Shown: positions 1 through 8,826, counted from the first letter of the stretch. The stretch: 64,000 nucleotides of DNA from Chryseobacterium oryctis (GCF_025971925.1 NZ_JAPDHV010000002.1:649393-713392), one strand, 5' to 3'. Numbers and translations are program-made. The notes: generated by a model from the sequence alone, not told the origin.

Positions 1-1
1 G

Positions 2-1291
2 GAACTTTATCCTTCAATTGAAAAATCAAGTACTCAGGAAATAAAAAAGCTACAGGAAAATAAACTTCGGGAGCTTTTGGTTTATCTTGAAGACAATTCG
101 CCTTTTTATCAGAAATTATTTAAGGAAAACAATATCAATATTGCTGATATTCAGACTCTGGAAGATTTACAGAAAATACCGACTACTGTGAAAAATGATT
201 TGCAGCAACATAATCATGATTTTTTCTGTATAACTCCTGATAAAATTGTTGATTATAGTACAACTTCGGGGACTTTGGGAGATCCTGTTACTTTTGGTTT
301 ATCAGACAAAGACCTTGATAGATTGGCTTATAATGAAGCTATTTCTTTTGCTTGTGCAGGAATTCAGAAAGGAGATGTTGTTCAAATGATTACAACCATC
401 GACAAAAGATTTATGGCGGGTCTTGCTTATTTTTTAGGGTTAAGAAAAATGGGAGCAAGTGTTGTGAGAATGGGACCCGGAATTCCTGAATTACAGTGGG
501 ATTCTATTTTCAGGTATAAACCGAAATATTTAATTACTGTTCCATCATTTCTGTTGAAAATGATTGATTATGCTGAAAAACATGGAATTGAATATAAAGA
601 TTCTAGTGTTTATGGAGCGGTTTGTATTGGAGAAAGTATCAAAAATCAGGACTTTACAGACAATATTCTTTCACAAAAGATTAAAGAAAAATGGGATATT
701 AAATTATTCTCAACGTATGCCTCTACTGAAATGAGTACTGCTTTTACAGAATGTGAATTTCAGCAAGGAGGGCATCATCATCCTGAATTGATAATCACAG
801 AAATTCTTGATGACGAAGGGAATGCTGTTCAGGAAGGAGAGAGTGGGGAATTAACAATTACAACTTTGGGAGTAGAAGCTATTCCTTTGCTGAGATTTAA
901 AACGGGAGATATCGTGAAAGCACATTATGAACCTTGCGAGTGCGGGCGAAATACAATGAGGTTAGGTCCTGTGATTGGGAGAAAGCAGCAGATGATAAAA
1001 TATAAAGGAACAACTTTGTACCCTCCTGCTATGAACGATATTCTAAATGATTTCAATAATATTCAGTGTTATCAAATAGTTATTAGGTTGAATGAGATTG
1101 GATTGGATGAAATTGTCATTAAAGTCAGTACAGATAGCAAGTCTGAAAACTTTGTAAGTGAAGTGAGAGACCATTTCCGAGCAAAATTAAGAGTAAGTCC
1201 GAAAATTGAAATCGTTAATTTTGATATTTTGTCTAAACTCGTTTACAATCCTAACAGCAGAAAACCTATTACTTTTATTGATTTAAGATAA
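2..1291 (+). CDS. Phenylacetate-CoA ligase-like AMP-binding enzyme (5' end outside window)
   Basis: Acyl-activating enzyme of the PaaK-like adenylate-forming family. The reading frame is open from base 2 (first residues ELYPSIEKSS), so the true start lies left of the window. Visible family motifs are NSPFYQKLF near the N-terminus, the phosphate-binding loop STTSGTLGDPVTF, the A5-like YASTEMSTAF, LLRFKTGDIV, and GPVIGRKQQMIKYKGTTLYP near the C-terminal domain. Standing beside an aromatic amino acid lyase, an ACP and ketosynthases, it probably activates 4-coumarate and loads it as the aryl-polyene starter. The substrate is inferred from context, the family is not in doubt. A 56-bp gap separates it from the next gene. 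Confidence 0.85.
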   Translation, partial: ELYPSIEKSSTQEIKKLQENKLRELLVYLEDNSPFYQKLFKENNINIADIQTLEDLQKIPTTVKNDLQQHNHDFFCITPDKIVDYSTTSGTLGDPVTFGLSDKDLDRLAYNEAISFACAGIQKGDVVQMITTIDKRFMAGLAYFLGLRKMGASVVRMGPGIPELQWDSIFRYKPKYLITVPSFLLKMIDYAEKHGIEYKDSSVYGAVCIGESIKNQDFTDNILSQKIKEKWDIKLFSTYASTEMSTAFTECEFQQGGHHHPELIITEILDDEGNAVQEGESGELTITTLGVEAIPLLRFKTGDIVKAHYEPCECGRNTMRLGPVIGRKQQMIKYKGTTLYPPAMNDILNDFNNIQCYQIVIRLNEIGLDEIVIKVSTDSKSENFVSEVRDHFRAKLRVSPKIEIVNFDILSKLVYNPNSRKPITFIDLR

Positions 1292-1347
1292 ACGTAACTG
1301 AATACTAATACTGACTTTCTCAAATTTAAAAATAAATAATAGAAATT

Positions 1348-1959
1348 ATGAAAAAATTACTCTTGCTTTTTTGTATGGCAATTACTACTACAATTTTTGC
1401 TCAAAATCAAATCAATTTGGTTCAAGGAAATTTTGATTTCCTGAAAGATCAAACTGAAGTTAATGTTCAGTTGAAGTTCGATAATGCTGTTTATCAGGAG
1501 AAAAATTTAACAGAAGAACAATATCTTGAAGGTAGAAAAACAGATATTATTACTAGGAAAGGTGAAAAAGTTTGGGATAATTGGGCATTTCAATGGGGAA
1601 ACTTTAAGACTTCAGAATATTTAGAATATTTCTTTAAAGGTATAAATCCTAAATTAAAGAAAATTATTGCATTTAGAAATGATGTTAAAGCAAAATATAC
1701 CCTAATTATTGATGCAAAGTGGATTTATGCAGGTTGGTATGGCGGAATGATCGGTTCTCAAGAGGCTAAATTAACCGCAGACTTACTATTTGTAGAAACA
1801 GATAGTCCAGATAAGGTGATAATGAAGTTGAGTGCTGATAAAATATTAGGAAGAAAAGAAAATAAAGTTTTTAATTGGGAATACGGAAGAATAGCTGCAG
1901 CGTACGAAATTACAGGAAGAAAACTTGGTGTAGAGATTAAGAAGGCGGTAAAGAATTAA
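1348..1959 (+). CDS. Secreted protein of unknown function (paralogue 1)
   Basis: A 203-residue protein with a clear signal peptide (MKKLLLLFCMAITTTIFAQ). No known domain was recognised. It is paralogous to the next gene: both begin with the same kind of leader, then share a spaced pattern of Tyr/Arg, a Trp-rich middle (WDNWAFQWG here), and a YTLIIDAKWIYAGWYGG segment that matches YTLQVKVKWLFPGWDAG in the neighbour. The mature product should be periplasmic or outer-membrane associated. It has no obvious role in pigment synthesis and may be a lineage-specific addition between the acyl-activating enzyme and the halogenase. Confidence 0.8.
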   Translation: MKKLLLLFCMAITTTIFAQNQINLVQGNFDFLKDQTEVNVQLKFDNAVYQEKNLTEEQYLEGRKTDIITRKGEKVWDNWAFQWGNFKTSEYLEYFFKGINPKLKKIIAFRNDVKAKYTLIIDAKWIYAGWYGGMIGSQEAKLTADLLFVETDSPDKVIMKLSADKILGRKENKVFNWEYGRIAAAYEITGRKLGVEIKKAVKN

Positions 1960-2019
1960 TAAAATCATTTTTGCTTTCAATTTCTGATTATATTTACCCT
2001 ATCATAAAAAATAAAAACT

Positions 2020-2619
2020 ATGAAAAAATTATTATTATTGATGTTTGCTATGATCTCGACAGTAGCAATTGCTCAAAAAATTAAGATCCAAAGTGGAGAT
2101 TTGAAATTCTTAAAAGGAGTTGAAACCATAAATGTTGTTTTTGATTATGCTGATATGAAGCTTATGAAAGAAAATTATTCTGAGGCGGAATATGTTAGCA
2201 GAAGAATTGAAGAGGTTAATAAAAAAACAGGAGGAGGTGATATTTGGAAGAAACAATGGGAACGAAGTAAAGAAGAGATTTGGAATCCTAAATTCATTAC
2301 AATATTTAATAAAGTTCTTTCAAAAGAAGGAGTTAATACTGCTCTACAAGAGAAAGGGAATAGTGTGTATACATTGCAAGTGAAAGTAAAATGGCTTTTT
2401 CCTGGTTGGGATGCCGGAATTATGAAGCAACCTGCAAAAGTGACTACACAGCTTACTTTTATAGAAAATAAAACAAAAAAAGTAATGTGTGAAATAGAAA
2501 GTGTAGAAGCTCCGGGAGATCAATGGGGAAGTAATTTTAATAATGAAACGAGAATAGGCGAAGGTTTTGCGAAAACAGGAAAAACTCTGGCTCTGAAAAT
2601 TGAGAAAGAGGTCAAATAA
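2020..2619 (+). CDS. Secreted protein of unknown function (paralogue 2)
   Basis: A 199-residue protein with signal peptide MKKLLLLMFAMISTVAIAQ, a tandem paralogue of the preceding gene from which it is separated by 60 bp. Conserved between the two are the KIQSGDLKFLKG-type opening, a central Trp-containing stretch (WKKQWERSKEEIW), the KWLFPGWDAG core and a C-terminal GEGFAKTGK-type end. The function is not recognised. It ends just before a strong symmetric hairpin that separates it from the converging halogenase-like gene. The divergence suggests an old duplication rather than a recent one. Confidence 0.8.
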   Translation: MKKLLLLMFAMISTVAIAQKIKIQSGDLKFLKGVETINVVFDYADMKLMKENYSEAEYVSRRIEEVNKKTGGGDIWKKQWERSKEEIWNPKFITIFNKVLSKEGVNTALQEKGNSVYTLQVKVKWLFPGWDAGIMKQPAKVTTQLTFIENKTKKVMCEIESVEAPGDQWGSNFNNETRIGEGFAKTGKTLALKIEKEVK

Positions 2620-2640
2620 AATATTTATTAGAGAAATAAA

Positions 2641-2672
2641 AACGGTCTGAAATTTTCAGACCGTTTTGTTTT
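2641..2672. terminator. Bidirectional intrinsic terminator
   Basis: A 12-bp perfect inverted repeat (AACGGTCTGAAA / TTTCAGACCGTT, allowing for the apical loop) is followed by a T-rich run on the plus strand and preceded by an A-rich run. It sits between two convergent genes and can terminate both. Confidence 0.85.
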
Positions 2673-2677
2673 TATGG

Positions 2678-3928
2678 TTACTCTTGCTGTTGTTCTTTTT
2701 CAAGTTTGATGAGGTTTGCAAGATTTTTTATTACAGTATCATGTTTTTTTACAAAAGGGTTTTCTTTATTCCAGACATATCCTGCTAAAACAGCACATAT
2801 TTTCTTTTTTACTTCAGTATTTTCCGGTTGATGAAAAAATAACTCCTGAAGATTTCCTGTATACCATTCTTTTATATAAGTAGTGAAAACATCAACTCCG
2901 TATAAGATATAATCTGTATATTCTTTTTGCCAGTCTATTTGTTCTCCGTTTAGTTGTCTTAGAGCCAGTTTGGCAGCCAACATGCCGGATTCTGTTGCAA
3001 AAGCCATTCCTGAAGAGAAAACAGGGTCAAGAAACTCCGAAGCATTCCCTGTTAAAGCAAATCCGTCTCCGAATAAGCTTTTCACTGAGCAAGAATAGTC
3101 TTTCAAATGTCTTGGTTCAAATAGAAAATCTATATCTCCGAAACGTTTTACATAATAATCAGAAAGGGAAATCGCTTTTTTCAAAGCGGCCGTTGTATCT
3201 CCGTTTTCAGAAAGTTTATCAATGTATTCTGTTGGTCCTACAATCCCTACACTTGTATTTCCGTTTGAAAAAGGGATAACCCAAAGCCAAACTTCTGTTT
3301 CAATGATATCGAAAGAAATCTGAGTTCCTTCTACGCCTTTCTCTCTGTGGATATCTTCAACATGAGTGAAAATAGCGGAGTGTGGAGATAGTTTTGATGG
3401 CTTTTCCAAGTCTAAAAGACGGGGTAAAACTCTTCCGTAGCCACTAGAATCAATTACAAATTTCGCATGGATTTCTTTTGTTTCTCCGGTTTTGTCTTTT
3501 ACAGTTGTGATAGAATCCGTTCCATTAAATTTGATACCGATAACTTCTGTTTCAAATTCAAGGTCAATTCCTTTATTGATTACTTCTTGAGCTAGAGTAT
3601 TATCAAAATCAGCTCTAGGAACCTGCCAGGTCCAATTCCATCCTTCTCCAAATTTATCACTGAAATCAAAAATGCAAACTTCATTACCTCGCAGAAAACG
3701 TGCTCCTAATTTTTTTTCAAATCCCATTTTGTCTAAAGCGGGAAAAAGACCTGCTTCATCAAAGTGATCCATTACCCTTGGGATTAAGCTTTCGCCTACA
3801 ACCAGTCTGGGGAATTTAGTTTTTTCGACAACCTTTACGTTGATGTTGTTTTTCTTTAAGTATGAAGAAGATACACATCCGGAAGGTCCTGCACCAATTA
3901 CGAGAACATCAACAAATTCTTTGTTCAT
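2678..3928 (-). CDS. Flavin-dependent halogenase-like FAD oxidoreductase
   Basis: A 416-residue FAD enzyme of the tryptophan-halogenase/geranylgeranyl-reductase superfamily. It shows the N-terminal dinucleotide motif VIGAGPSG, then VVGESLIP, which is typical of FADH2-dependent halogenases. W214-x-W216-x-I218-P219 fits the WxWxIP signature of that group. Lys72/73 in GFEKKLGARF lies where halogenases carry the essential lysine. The C-terminal GNASEFLDPVFSSGMA is the second flavin-binding region. Some flexirubins are chlorinated on the aromatic ring, so halogenation of the pigment is the best guess. A ring hydroxylase or desaturase of the same fold cannot be excluded. It is transcribed away from the lyase gene from a shared promoter region. 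Confidence 0.78.
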   Translation of the reverse strand: MNKEFVDVLVIGAGPSGCVSSSYLKKNNINVKVVEKTKFPRLVVGESLIPRVMDHFDEAGLFPALDKMGFEKKLGARFLRGNEVCIFDFSDKFGEGWNWTWQVPRADFDNTLAQEVINKGIDLEFETEVIGIKFNGTDSITTVKDKTGETKEIHAKFVIDSSGYGRVLPRLLDLEKPSKLSPHSAIFTHVEDIHREKGVEGTQISFDIIETEVWLWVIPFSNGNTSVGIVGPTEYIDKLSENGDTTAALKKAISLSDYYVKRFGDIDFLFEPRHLKDYSCSVKSLFGDGFALTGNASEFLDPVFSSGMAFATESGMLAAKLALRQLNGEQIDWQKEYTDYILYGVDVFTTYIKEWYTGNLQELFFHQPENTEVKKKICAVLAGYVWNKENPFVKKHDTVIKNLANLIKLEKEQQQE

Positions 3929-3929
3929 C

Positions 3930-3965
3930 TTTGATTTTTTATTTTAATAATAACTTCTATCTTTG
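3930..3965 (+). promoter_or_regulatory. Bacteroidetes-type promoter for the lyase gene
   Basis: TATCTTTG at 3958-3965 fits the TAnnTTTG -7 element of Bacteroidetes. A TTTG at 3930-3933 is a possible -33 element, though the 24-bp spacing is a little long. The start codon of the ammonia-lyase lies 59 bp downstream. Confidence 0.55.
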
Positions 3966-3968
3966 CCG

Positions 3969-4001
3969 CAAAATTAATGACAATTAATCAATAATTACAA
4001 A
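3969..4001 (-). promoter_or_regulatory. Bacteroidetes-type promoter for the halogenase-like gene
   Basis: On the minus strand TAATTTTG (3976-3969) fits TAnnTTTG, with TTTG (4001-3998) 21 bp upstream as the -33 element. The halogenase-like start codon is 40 bp downstream. The element lies back-to-back with the plus-strand -7 element, so initiation in the two directions may compete. Confidence 0.6.
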
Positions 4002-4024
4002 ATTATCTTTATTACTTTTAATAA

Positions 4025-5545
4025 ATGAAAATAAATAACTTTTTAGAACTCAAAGATTTTCAAAAAATCATTATAAATAATGAGAAAATAGAACTGGACG
4101 AGACACTTCTTGCTAGAGTAGATGCAAGTTTTCAGTTTTTAAAAGAATTTTCCAAGAATAAAGTGATCTATGGTGTGAACACAGGTTTCGGACCAATGGC
4201 ACAATTCAAAATTAGTGATGAAGATACGCATCAGCTTCAATATAATTTAATTAGAAGTCATTCTTCAGGCATTGGGAATCCTCTTCCTCCGACAGAAGTA
4301 AAGGCTTGTATGTTGGCAAGATTGAATACACTGTCACTTGGAAATTCCGGAGTTCATAATTCTGTTGTTTTTTTACTTAAGGAATTAATAAATAGAGATA
4401 TTACTCCACTTATTTTTGAACATGGTGGTGTAGGCGCGAGTGGAGATTTGGTTCAATTGGCTCATTTAGCTTTAGTTTTAATCGGAGAGGGTGAAGTTTT
4501 TTATAAAGGAGAAAGGAAATCAACGAAAGAAGTTTTTGAGATTGAAGGCTTGGAACCTATTCAGGTTGAGATTCGTGAAGGTTTGGCCCTAATGAACGGA
4601 ACTTCTGTAATGTCGGGAATTGGTATTGTGAATGCATACAAAGCCAATCAGCTAACCGATATTTCAATTAAGTTATCTTGTGCTATTAATGAAATTGTTC
4701 AGGCTTATGACGATCATTTGTCAGAAGCTTTAAACGGAACAAAATTACATGAAGGTCAGCAAAAAGTAGCTGCAAAAATGCGTGAACATTTATCTGATAG
4801 TAAATTAATCAGAAAAAGAGCAGACCATCTTTATACTCATTTTGAAGAGCAGGAAAAGGTATTTAAAGAAAAAGTTCAGGAATATTATTCTTTGAGATGT
4901 GTACCGCAAATTTTAGGGCCTGTTTTAGATACGTTGGAGTACACTGAGAAAGTGCTTGAAAATGAAATCAATTCAGCGAATGATAATCCTATTATTAATG
5001 TTGAAGACCAGCATGTTTATCACGGAGGAAATTTCCACGGAGATTACATTTCTTTGGAAATGGATAAGCTGAAAATAGTTGTTACAAAACTTACGATGTT
5101 GGCAGAAAGACAATTGAACTATCTTTTGAATGCTAAAATAAACGAAATTTTGCCTCCTTTTGTAAATTTAGGTAAATTAGGATTCAATTTTGGAATGCAG
5201 GGAGTTCAGTTCACAGCAACTTCCACAACAGCAGAAAGCCAAATGTTGTCAAATCCAATGTATATTCACAGTATTCCTAATAATAATGATAATCAGGATA
5301 TTGTGAGCATGGGGACAAATGCTGCAGTAATTTGCAGAAAAGTAATTGAAAATGCTTTTGAAGTATTAACTATTGAAGCAATTACAATTGTTCAGGCTAT
5401 AGAATATCTTGGGTTTCAGGATAAAGTGTCTTCGCCTACAAAAGAATTGTATGACGAAATAAGAAAAATTATTCCTGCTTTCTCAAATGATATGGTGATG
5501 TATCCGTATTTGGAACAGGTGAAAAATTACATGAAAACAATGTAA
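4025..5545 (+). CDS. Aromatic amino acid ammonia-lyase, probably tyrosine ammonia-lyase
   Basis: A 506-residue member of the HAL/PAL/TAL family. The MIO cofactor would form from Ala138-Ser139-Gly140 in HGGVGASGDLVQ. Other hallmarks are VIYGVNTGFGPMA near residue 50 (inner-loop Tyr), NLIRSHSSG (selectivity region), NGTSVMSG, SANDNPI and the C-terminal SIPNNNDNQDIVSMG. The length is normal for the family. From memory, the protein is very close throughout to the Flavobacterium johnsoniae tyrosine ammonia-lyase found in that organism's flexirubin cluster, so deamination of tyrosine to 4-coumarate is more likely than histidine catabolism. No hut genes are adjacent. It supplies the aromatic starter activated by the first gene of the window. 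Confidence 0.9.
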   Translation: MKINNFLELKDFQKIIINNEKIELDETLLARVDASFQFLKEFSKNKVIYGVNTGFGPMAQFKISDEDTHQLQYNLIRSHSSGIGNPLPPTEVKACMLARLNTLSLGNSGVHNSVVFLLKELINRDITPLIFEHGGVGASGDLVQLAHLALVLIGEGEVFYKGERKSTKEVFEIEGLEPIQVEIREGLALMNGTSVMSGIGIVNAYKANQLTDISIKLSCAINEIVQAYDDHLSEALNGTKLHEGQQKVAAKMREHLSDSKLIRKRADHLYTHFEEQEKVFKEKVQEYYSLRCVPQILGPVLDTLEYTEKVLENEINSANDNPIINVEDQHVYHGGNFHGDYISLEMDKLKIVVTKLTMLAERQLNYLLNAKINEILPPFVNLGKLGFNFGMQGVQFTATSTTAESQMLSNPMYIHSIPNNNDNQDIVSMGTNAAVICRKVIENAFEVLTIEAITIVQAIEYLGFQDKVSSPTKELYDEIRKIIPAFSNDMVMYPYLEQVKNYMKTM

Positions 5546-5604
5546 CAAATTACCATTTTACGGTGTCAAATATTAAGATGAAATTAAAAAACTAACACTA
5601 AGAC

Positions 5605-6336
5605 ATGAAATGTGCAATTGTAACAGGTGGTTCTAGAGGAATCGGAAGAGCAATCTGTATAAAACTGGCGGAAGAAAAAAATTATCATATTCTTATAAAC
5701 TATACTTCAAACGAAGTAGCAGCAAAGGAAACGTTGGCTAAAGTTGAGGAATTGGGTTCTACGGGAGAGATTCTTAAATTCGATGTAGGAAATGCAGAAG
5801 AAACTCAAAAGGTTTTAACGGAGTGGCAGGAAAAAAATCCTGATTCTGTGGTAGAGGTAATTGTAAATAATGCAGGAATCACAAGAGACGGATTGTTTAT
5901 GTGGATGCAAAGTGAAGATTGGAACTCTGTAATTAATACAAGTTTAAATGGTTTTTTCAACGTAACAAACTTCTTTATTCAAAAGCTGTTGCGAAATAAA
6001 TACGGGAGAATTATCAATATGGTTTCTGTTTCCGGAGTGAAAGGAACCGCTGGACAAACCAATTATTCTGCGGCTAAAGGAGCTGTGGTTGGTGCTACAA
6101 AAGCTCTTGCTCAGGAAGTTGCCAAAAGAAATATCACAGTAAATGCAGTTGCTCCAGGTTTTATAAAAACTGATATGACTCAGGAATTTAATGAAGAAGA
6201 ATTAAAAGCAATGATTCCTGCCAACAGATTTGGGGAAGCAGAAGAAGTAGCAGATTTAGTTGCTTTTTTAGCCTCTAAAAAATCTTCTTACATTACAGGT
6301 GAAGTGATTAATATTAATGGCGGAATTTACTCATAA
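5605..6336 (+). CDS. fabG: 3-oxoacyl-ACP reductase (FabG-type SDR)
   Basis: A 243-residue short-chain dehydrogenase. It has the NADP-binding TGGSRGIGRA at residues 7-16, NNAG at 88-91, catalytic Ser141, Tyr154 and Lys158 (YSAAK), and APGFIKTDMT after the active site. It reduces the 3-oxoacyl-ACP intermediate in each polyene extension round. It lies 59 bp after the lyase and 14 bp before a ketosynthase. It is probably the cluster-dedicated paralogue rather than the housekeeping FabG, given its position among pigment genes. Confidence 0.88.
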   Translation: MKCAIVTGGSRGIGRAICIKLAEEKNYHILINYTSNEVAAKETLAKVEELGSTGEILKFDVGNAEETQKVLTEWQEKNPDSVVEVIVNNAGITRDGLFMWMQSEDWNSVINTSLNGFFNVTNFFIQKLLRNKYGRIINMVSVSGVKGTAGQTNYSAAKGAVVGATKALAQEVAKRNITVNAVAPGFIKTDMTQEFNEEELKAMIPANRFGEAEEVADLVAFLASKKSSYITGEVININGGIYS

Positions 6337-6350
6337 TCATTATTTTGCAA

Positions 6351-7571
6351 ATGGAAAATAGGGTTGTAATTACCGGGATGGGAATTTATTCCTGCATAGG
6401 AACTTCTTTGGAAGAGGTTAAAGAATCTTTATTTCAAGGAAAATCTGGGATTGTTTTGGTAGATGAAAGAAAAGAATTTGGTTTCAGGTCTGGTCTTACA
6501 GGTGTAGTCCCAAAACCTGATTTGAAAAACCTTTTGAACAGAAGACAACGTGTGAGTATGGGTGAAGAAAGTGAATATGCCTATATCGCAACGCTTGATG
6601 CTCTGAAACAAGCTAATATTGACCAAGAATATCTGGATAATAATGAGGTCGGAATTTTATACGGAAACGACAGTGTTTCTCAGGCTGTTGTAGAATCTAT
6701 CGATATTGCCAGAGAGAAAAAAGATACAACCTTGATGGGTTCAGGCGCGATTTTCAAATCGATGAATTCCACGGTTACGATGAATCTTTCTACAATTTTT
6801 AAATTAAGAGGAATTAATTTAACTATTAGTGCAGCTTGTGCAAGTGGGTCGCACTCTTTGGGATTGGCCTATATGATGATTAAAAACGGGTTTCAGGATA
6901 TGATTGTTTGCGGTGGAGCTCAGGAAACCAATAAATATTCAATGGCTAGTTTTGACGGTTTAGGGGTTTTTTCGGTAAGGGAAAATGAACCTGAAAAAGC
7001 GTCAAGACCTTTTGATGCAGGAAGAGACGGTTTGATTCCGAGTGGTGGAGCGGCAACTTTAATTGTTGAAAGTTTAGAATCTGCCCAAAAAAGAGGAGCA
7101 AATATTTTAGCCGAAATTATTGGTTATGGCTTTTCTTCAAACGGAGGACATATTTCTACACCAAATGTTGACGGTCCGGCTTTGGCAATGGACAGGGCTT
7201 TAAAACAATCAGGATTAACAGCTAAAGATATCGATTATATTAATGCTCACGCAACTTCTACACCAATTGGTGATGCAAACGAAGCAAAAGCTATTTATGA
7301 AATTTTTGGAGGTGAAGTTCCTGTAAGTTCCACAAAATCGATGACGGGACACGAATGTTGGATGGCGGGTGCAAGTGAAGTGATTTATTCAATTTTGATG
7401 ATGCAAAACGATTTCATTGCTCCTAATATCAATTTAGAAAATCCTGATGAAGATGCTAAAAAGATAAATTTAATCTCCCACACAAAAAATCAAAAAATTG
7501 ATGTATTTTTGTCGAATTCTTTCGGATTTGGGGGAACCAATTCTGCATTAATTGTTAAAAAATTTGATTAA
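6351..7571 (+). CDS. Beta-ketoacyl-ACP synthase (KAS I/II-type)
   Basis: A 406-residue ketosynthase with all catalytic residues: Cys163 in SAACASGSH, His300 in NAHATSTP, Lys329 in SSTKS and His334 in TGHECW. The chosen ATG at 6351 follows the fabG stop by 14 bp; an upstream TTG at 6345 would add only two residues. It probably condenses malonyl-ACP with the growing aryl-polyene or fatty-acyl chain. It is one of five KAS I/II-fold proteins encoded in the cluster, so a specific step cannot be assigned from sequence alone. Confidence 0.87.
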   Translation: MENRVVITGMGIYSCIGTSLEEVKESLFQGKSGIVLVDERKEFGFRSGLTGVVPKPDLKNLLNRRQRVSMGEESEYAYIATLDALKQANIDQEYLDNNEVGILYGNDSVSQAVVESIDIAREKKDTTLMGSGAIFKSMNSTVTMNLSTIFKLRGINLTISAACASGSHSLGLAYMMIKNGFQDMIVCGGAQETNKYSMASFDGLGVFSVRENEPEKASRPFDAGRDGLIPSGGAATLIVESLESAQKRGANILAEIIGYGFSSNGGHISTPNVDGPALAMDRALKQSGLTAKDIDYINAHATSTPIGDANEAKAIYEIFGGEVPVSSTKSMTGHECWMAGASEVIYSILMMQNDFIAPNINLENPDEDAKKINLISHTKNQKIDVFLSNSFGFGGTNSALIVKKFD

Positions 7572-7575
7572 AAAC

Positions 7576-7830
7576 ATGGAAAGGGAAAAAATTGTTGCTA
7601 TTGTCAACAACTTTTTAGTTAATGAGTTTGAAGTAGATGGAGATGAAATCAGCAACGAGGCTAATTTAAAAAATACGTTAGGCCTAGACAGCTTAGATTA
7701 TATTGATATGGTTGTAGTTATTGAATCTAATTTCGGAGTGAAATTAGGGGAAGCAGACTTTAAAAAAATGGTCACTTTTGATGATTTTTATACAACTATT
7801 GAAAATAAAATAGCTGAGAAAAACGCTTAA
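7576..7830 (+). CDS. Acyl carrier protein
   Basis: An 84-residue ACP with the 4'-phosphopantetheine attachment Ser39 in LGLDSLDYIDM. It starts at the ATG at 7576, 4 bp after the ketosynthase stop; an upstream start inside that gene would add eight residues that are not ACP-like. Tight linkage suggests it carries intermediates for the preceding ketosynthase and FabG. It is distinct in sequence from the second ACP of the cluster near 19 kb. Confidence 0.88.
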   Translation: MEREKIVAIVNNFLVNEFEVDGDEISNEANLKNTLGLDSLDYIDMVVVIESNFGVKLGEADFKKMVTFDDFYTTIENKIAEKNA

Positions 7831-7865
7831 TTATTGATTGAAATTTTACTTTAAAAACTAACAAT

Positions 7866-7938
7866 ATACCAATTTAACAGTTTATCAATGCTCACTAAAG
7901 TTTGACAAATTGTTAAATTGATACATTGCTAAATTGAA
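7866..7938. repeat. AT-rich interspersed inverted repeat
   Basis: This gap between the ACP and the acyltransferase holds an imperfect inverted repeat. The left arm read on the minus strand (CTGTTAAATTGGTATATTG) matches the right arm TTGTTAAATTGATACATTG. The same wording recurs near 18.8 kb, which suggests a dispersed intergenic element. Confidence 0.6.
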
Positions 7939-7941
7939 ATT

Positions 7942-8826
7942 ATGAACAAGTGGAAGGGTAAATCTAAAGGGACGATTTTAGGATACAAAATTTTCGTCTG
8001 GTGCATTAGAAATATCGGAATCCGAAGTTCATATTTTGTTCTTTATTTTGTTGCTTTATACTATTTTTTGTTCGAAAAAAACAGCAACAGATATTATACT
8101 TATTATTTTCAAAAAAGACTGAATTACGGATTTTGGAAAACAAAAATTTCATTATTTAAAAGCTATTTTACCTTCGGAACGGTTTTGATTGATAAAACAG
8201 CAATTTCTGCCGGACTAAGAGAAAAATATACCTACGAATTTGACGGAGTGGAAAACCTTAAAAATCTTTTGGAGGAGAAGAAAGGAGGTGTTCTCATCAG
8301 CGCTCATATCGGAAATTTTGAAATAGCAGAGCATTTTTTTGCCGAAATTGATTTTGATTGTCAGATTAATTTAGTTACGACAGACCAGGAGGTTACTGTT
8401 ATTAAAGAATATTTGGAAAGTGTTTCTGTAAAAACAAGCAGCATTAAGTTCATCTACGTAAAAGACGATATGTCGCATATTTTCGATATCAATGAAGCTT
8501 TGTCTAAAAATGAACTGATTTGCTTTACGGGTGACCGTTATTTCGAAGGCTCGAAATATCTTGAAGCAGATTTGCTCGGGAAAAGTGCAAAATTTCCTGC
8601 TGGTCCTTTCCTTATTGCCTCCAGATTGGGTGTTCCTGTTGTGTATGTTTATGTAATGAAGGAGAAAAATCTTCATTATCATTTGTACGCAAGAGTTGCA
8701 GAAAACGTGAAAAGACGCGATGCTCAGGGACTTTTAAACTCTTACACCCGAAATCTTGAAACCATGATAAAAAAATATCCTCTTCAATGGTTCAATTACT
8801 TTGATTTTTGGGATGATATTGATTAA
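7942..8826 (+). CDS. LpxL/HtrB-like lysophospholipid acyltransferase family protein
   Basis: A 294-residue inner-membrane acyltransferase of the lipid A late-acyltransferase family. It has one N-terminal hydrophobic region (about residues 20-45) and the HX4E catalytic motif in SAHIGNFEIAE, followed by FTGDRYF and a FPAGPFLIA-type segment where the family has its second conserved block. Such proteins occur in aryl-polyene clusters, where they are thought to anchor the polyene to a glycerolipid. Here an acyl transfer to or from the pigment is inferred. It is separated from the ACP by a repeat and from the next gene by 149 bp. Confidence 0.8.
   Translation: MNKWKGKSKGTILGYKIFVWCIRNIGIRSSYFVLYFVALYYFLFEKNSNRYYTYYFQKRLNYGFWKTKISLFKSYFTFGTVLIDKTAISAGLREKYTYEFDGVENLKNLLEEKKGGVLISAHIGNFEIAEHFFAEIDFDCQINLVTTDQEVTVIKEYLESVSVKTSSIKFIYVKDDMSHIFDINEALSKNELICFTGDRYFEGSKYLEADLLGKSAKFPAGPFLIASRLGVPVVYVYVMKEKNLHYHLYARVAENVKRRDAQGLLNSYTRNLETMIKKYPLQWFNYFDFWDDID

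Noticed and set aside
2995..3279. Open frame of 94 codons antisense to the halogenase-like gene
   Set aside because: It lies wholly inside a well-supported gene on the other strand and has no recognisable domain; low GC leaves many such frames.
4025..5545. Annotation as histidine ammonia-lyase (hutH)
   Set aside because: No hutU, hutI or functional hutG is nearby and the gene stands in a flexirubin cluster with close resemblance to flavobacterial tyrosine ammonia-lyase.
6345..6350. TTG start two codons before the ketosynthase ATG
   Set aside because: The ATG at 6351 gives the usual N-terminus (ENRVVITGMG) and needs no rare start.
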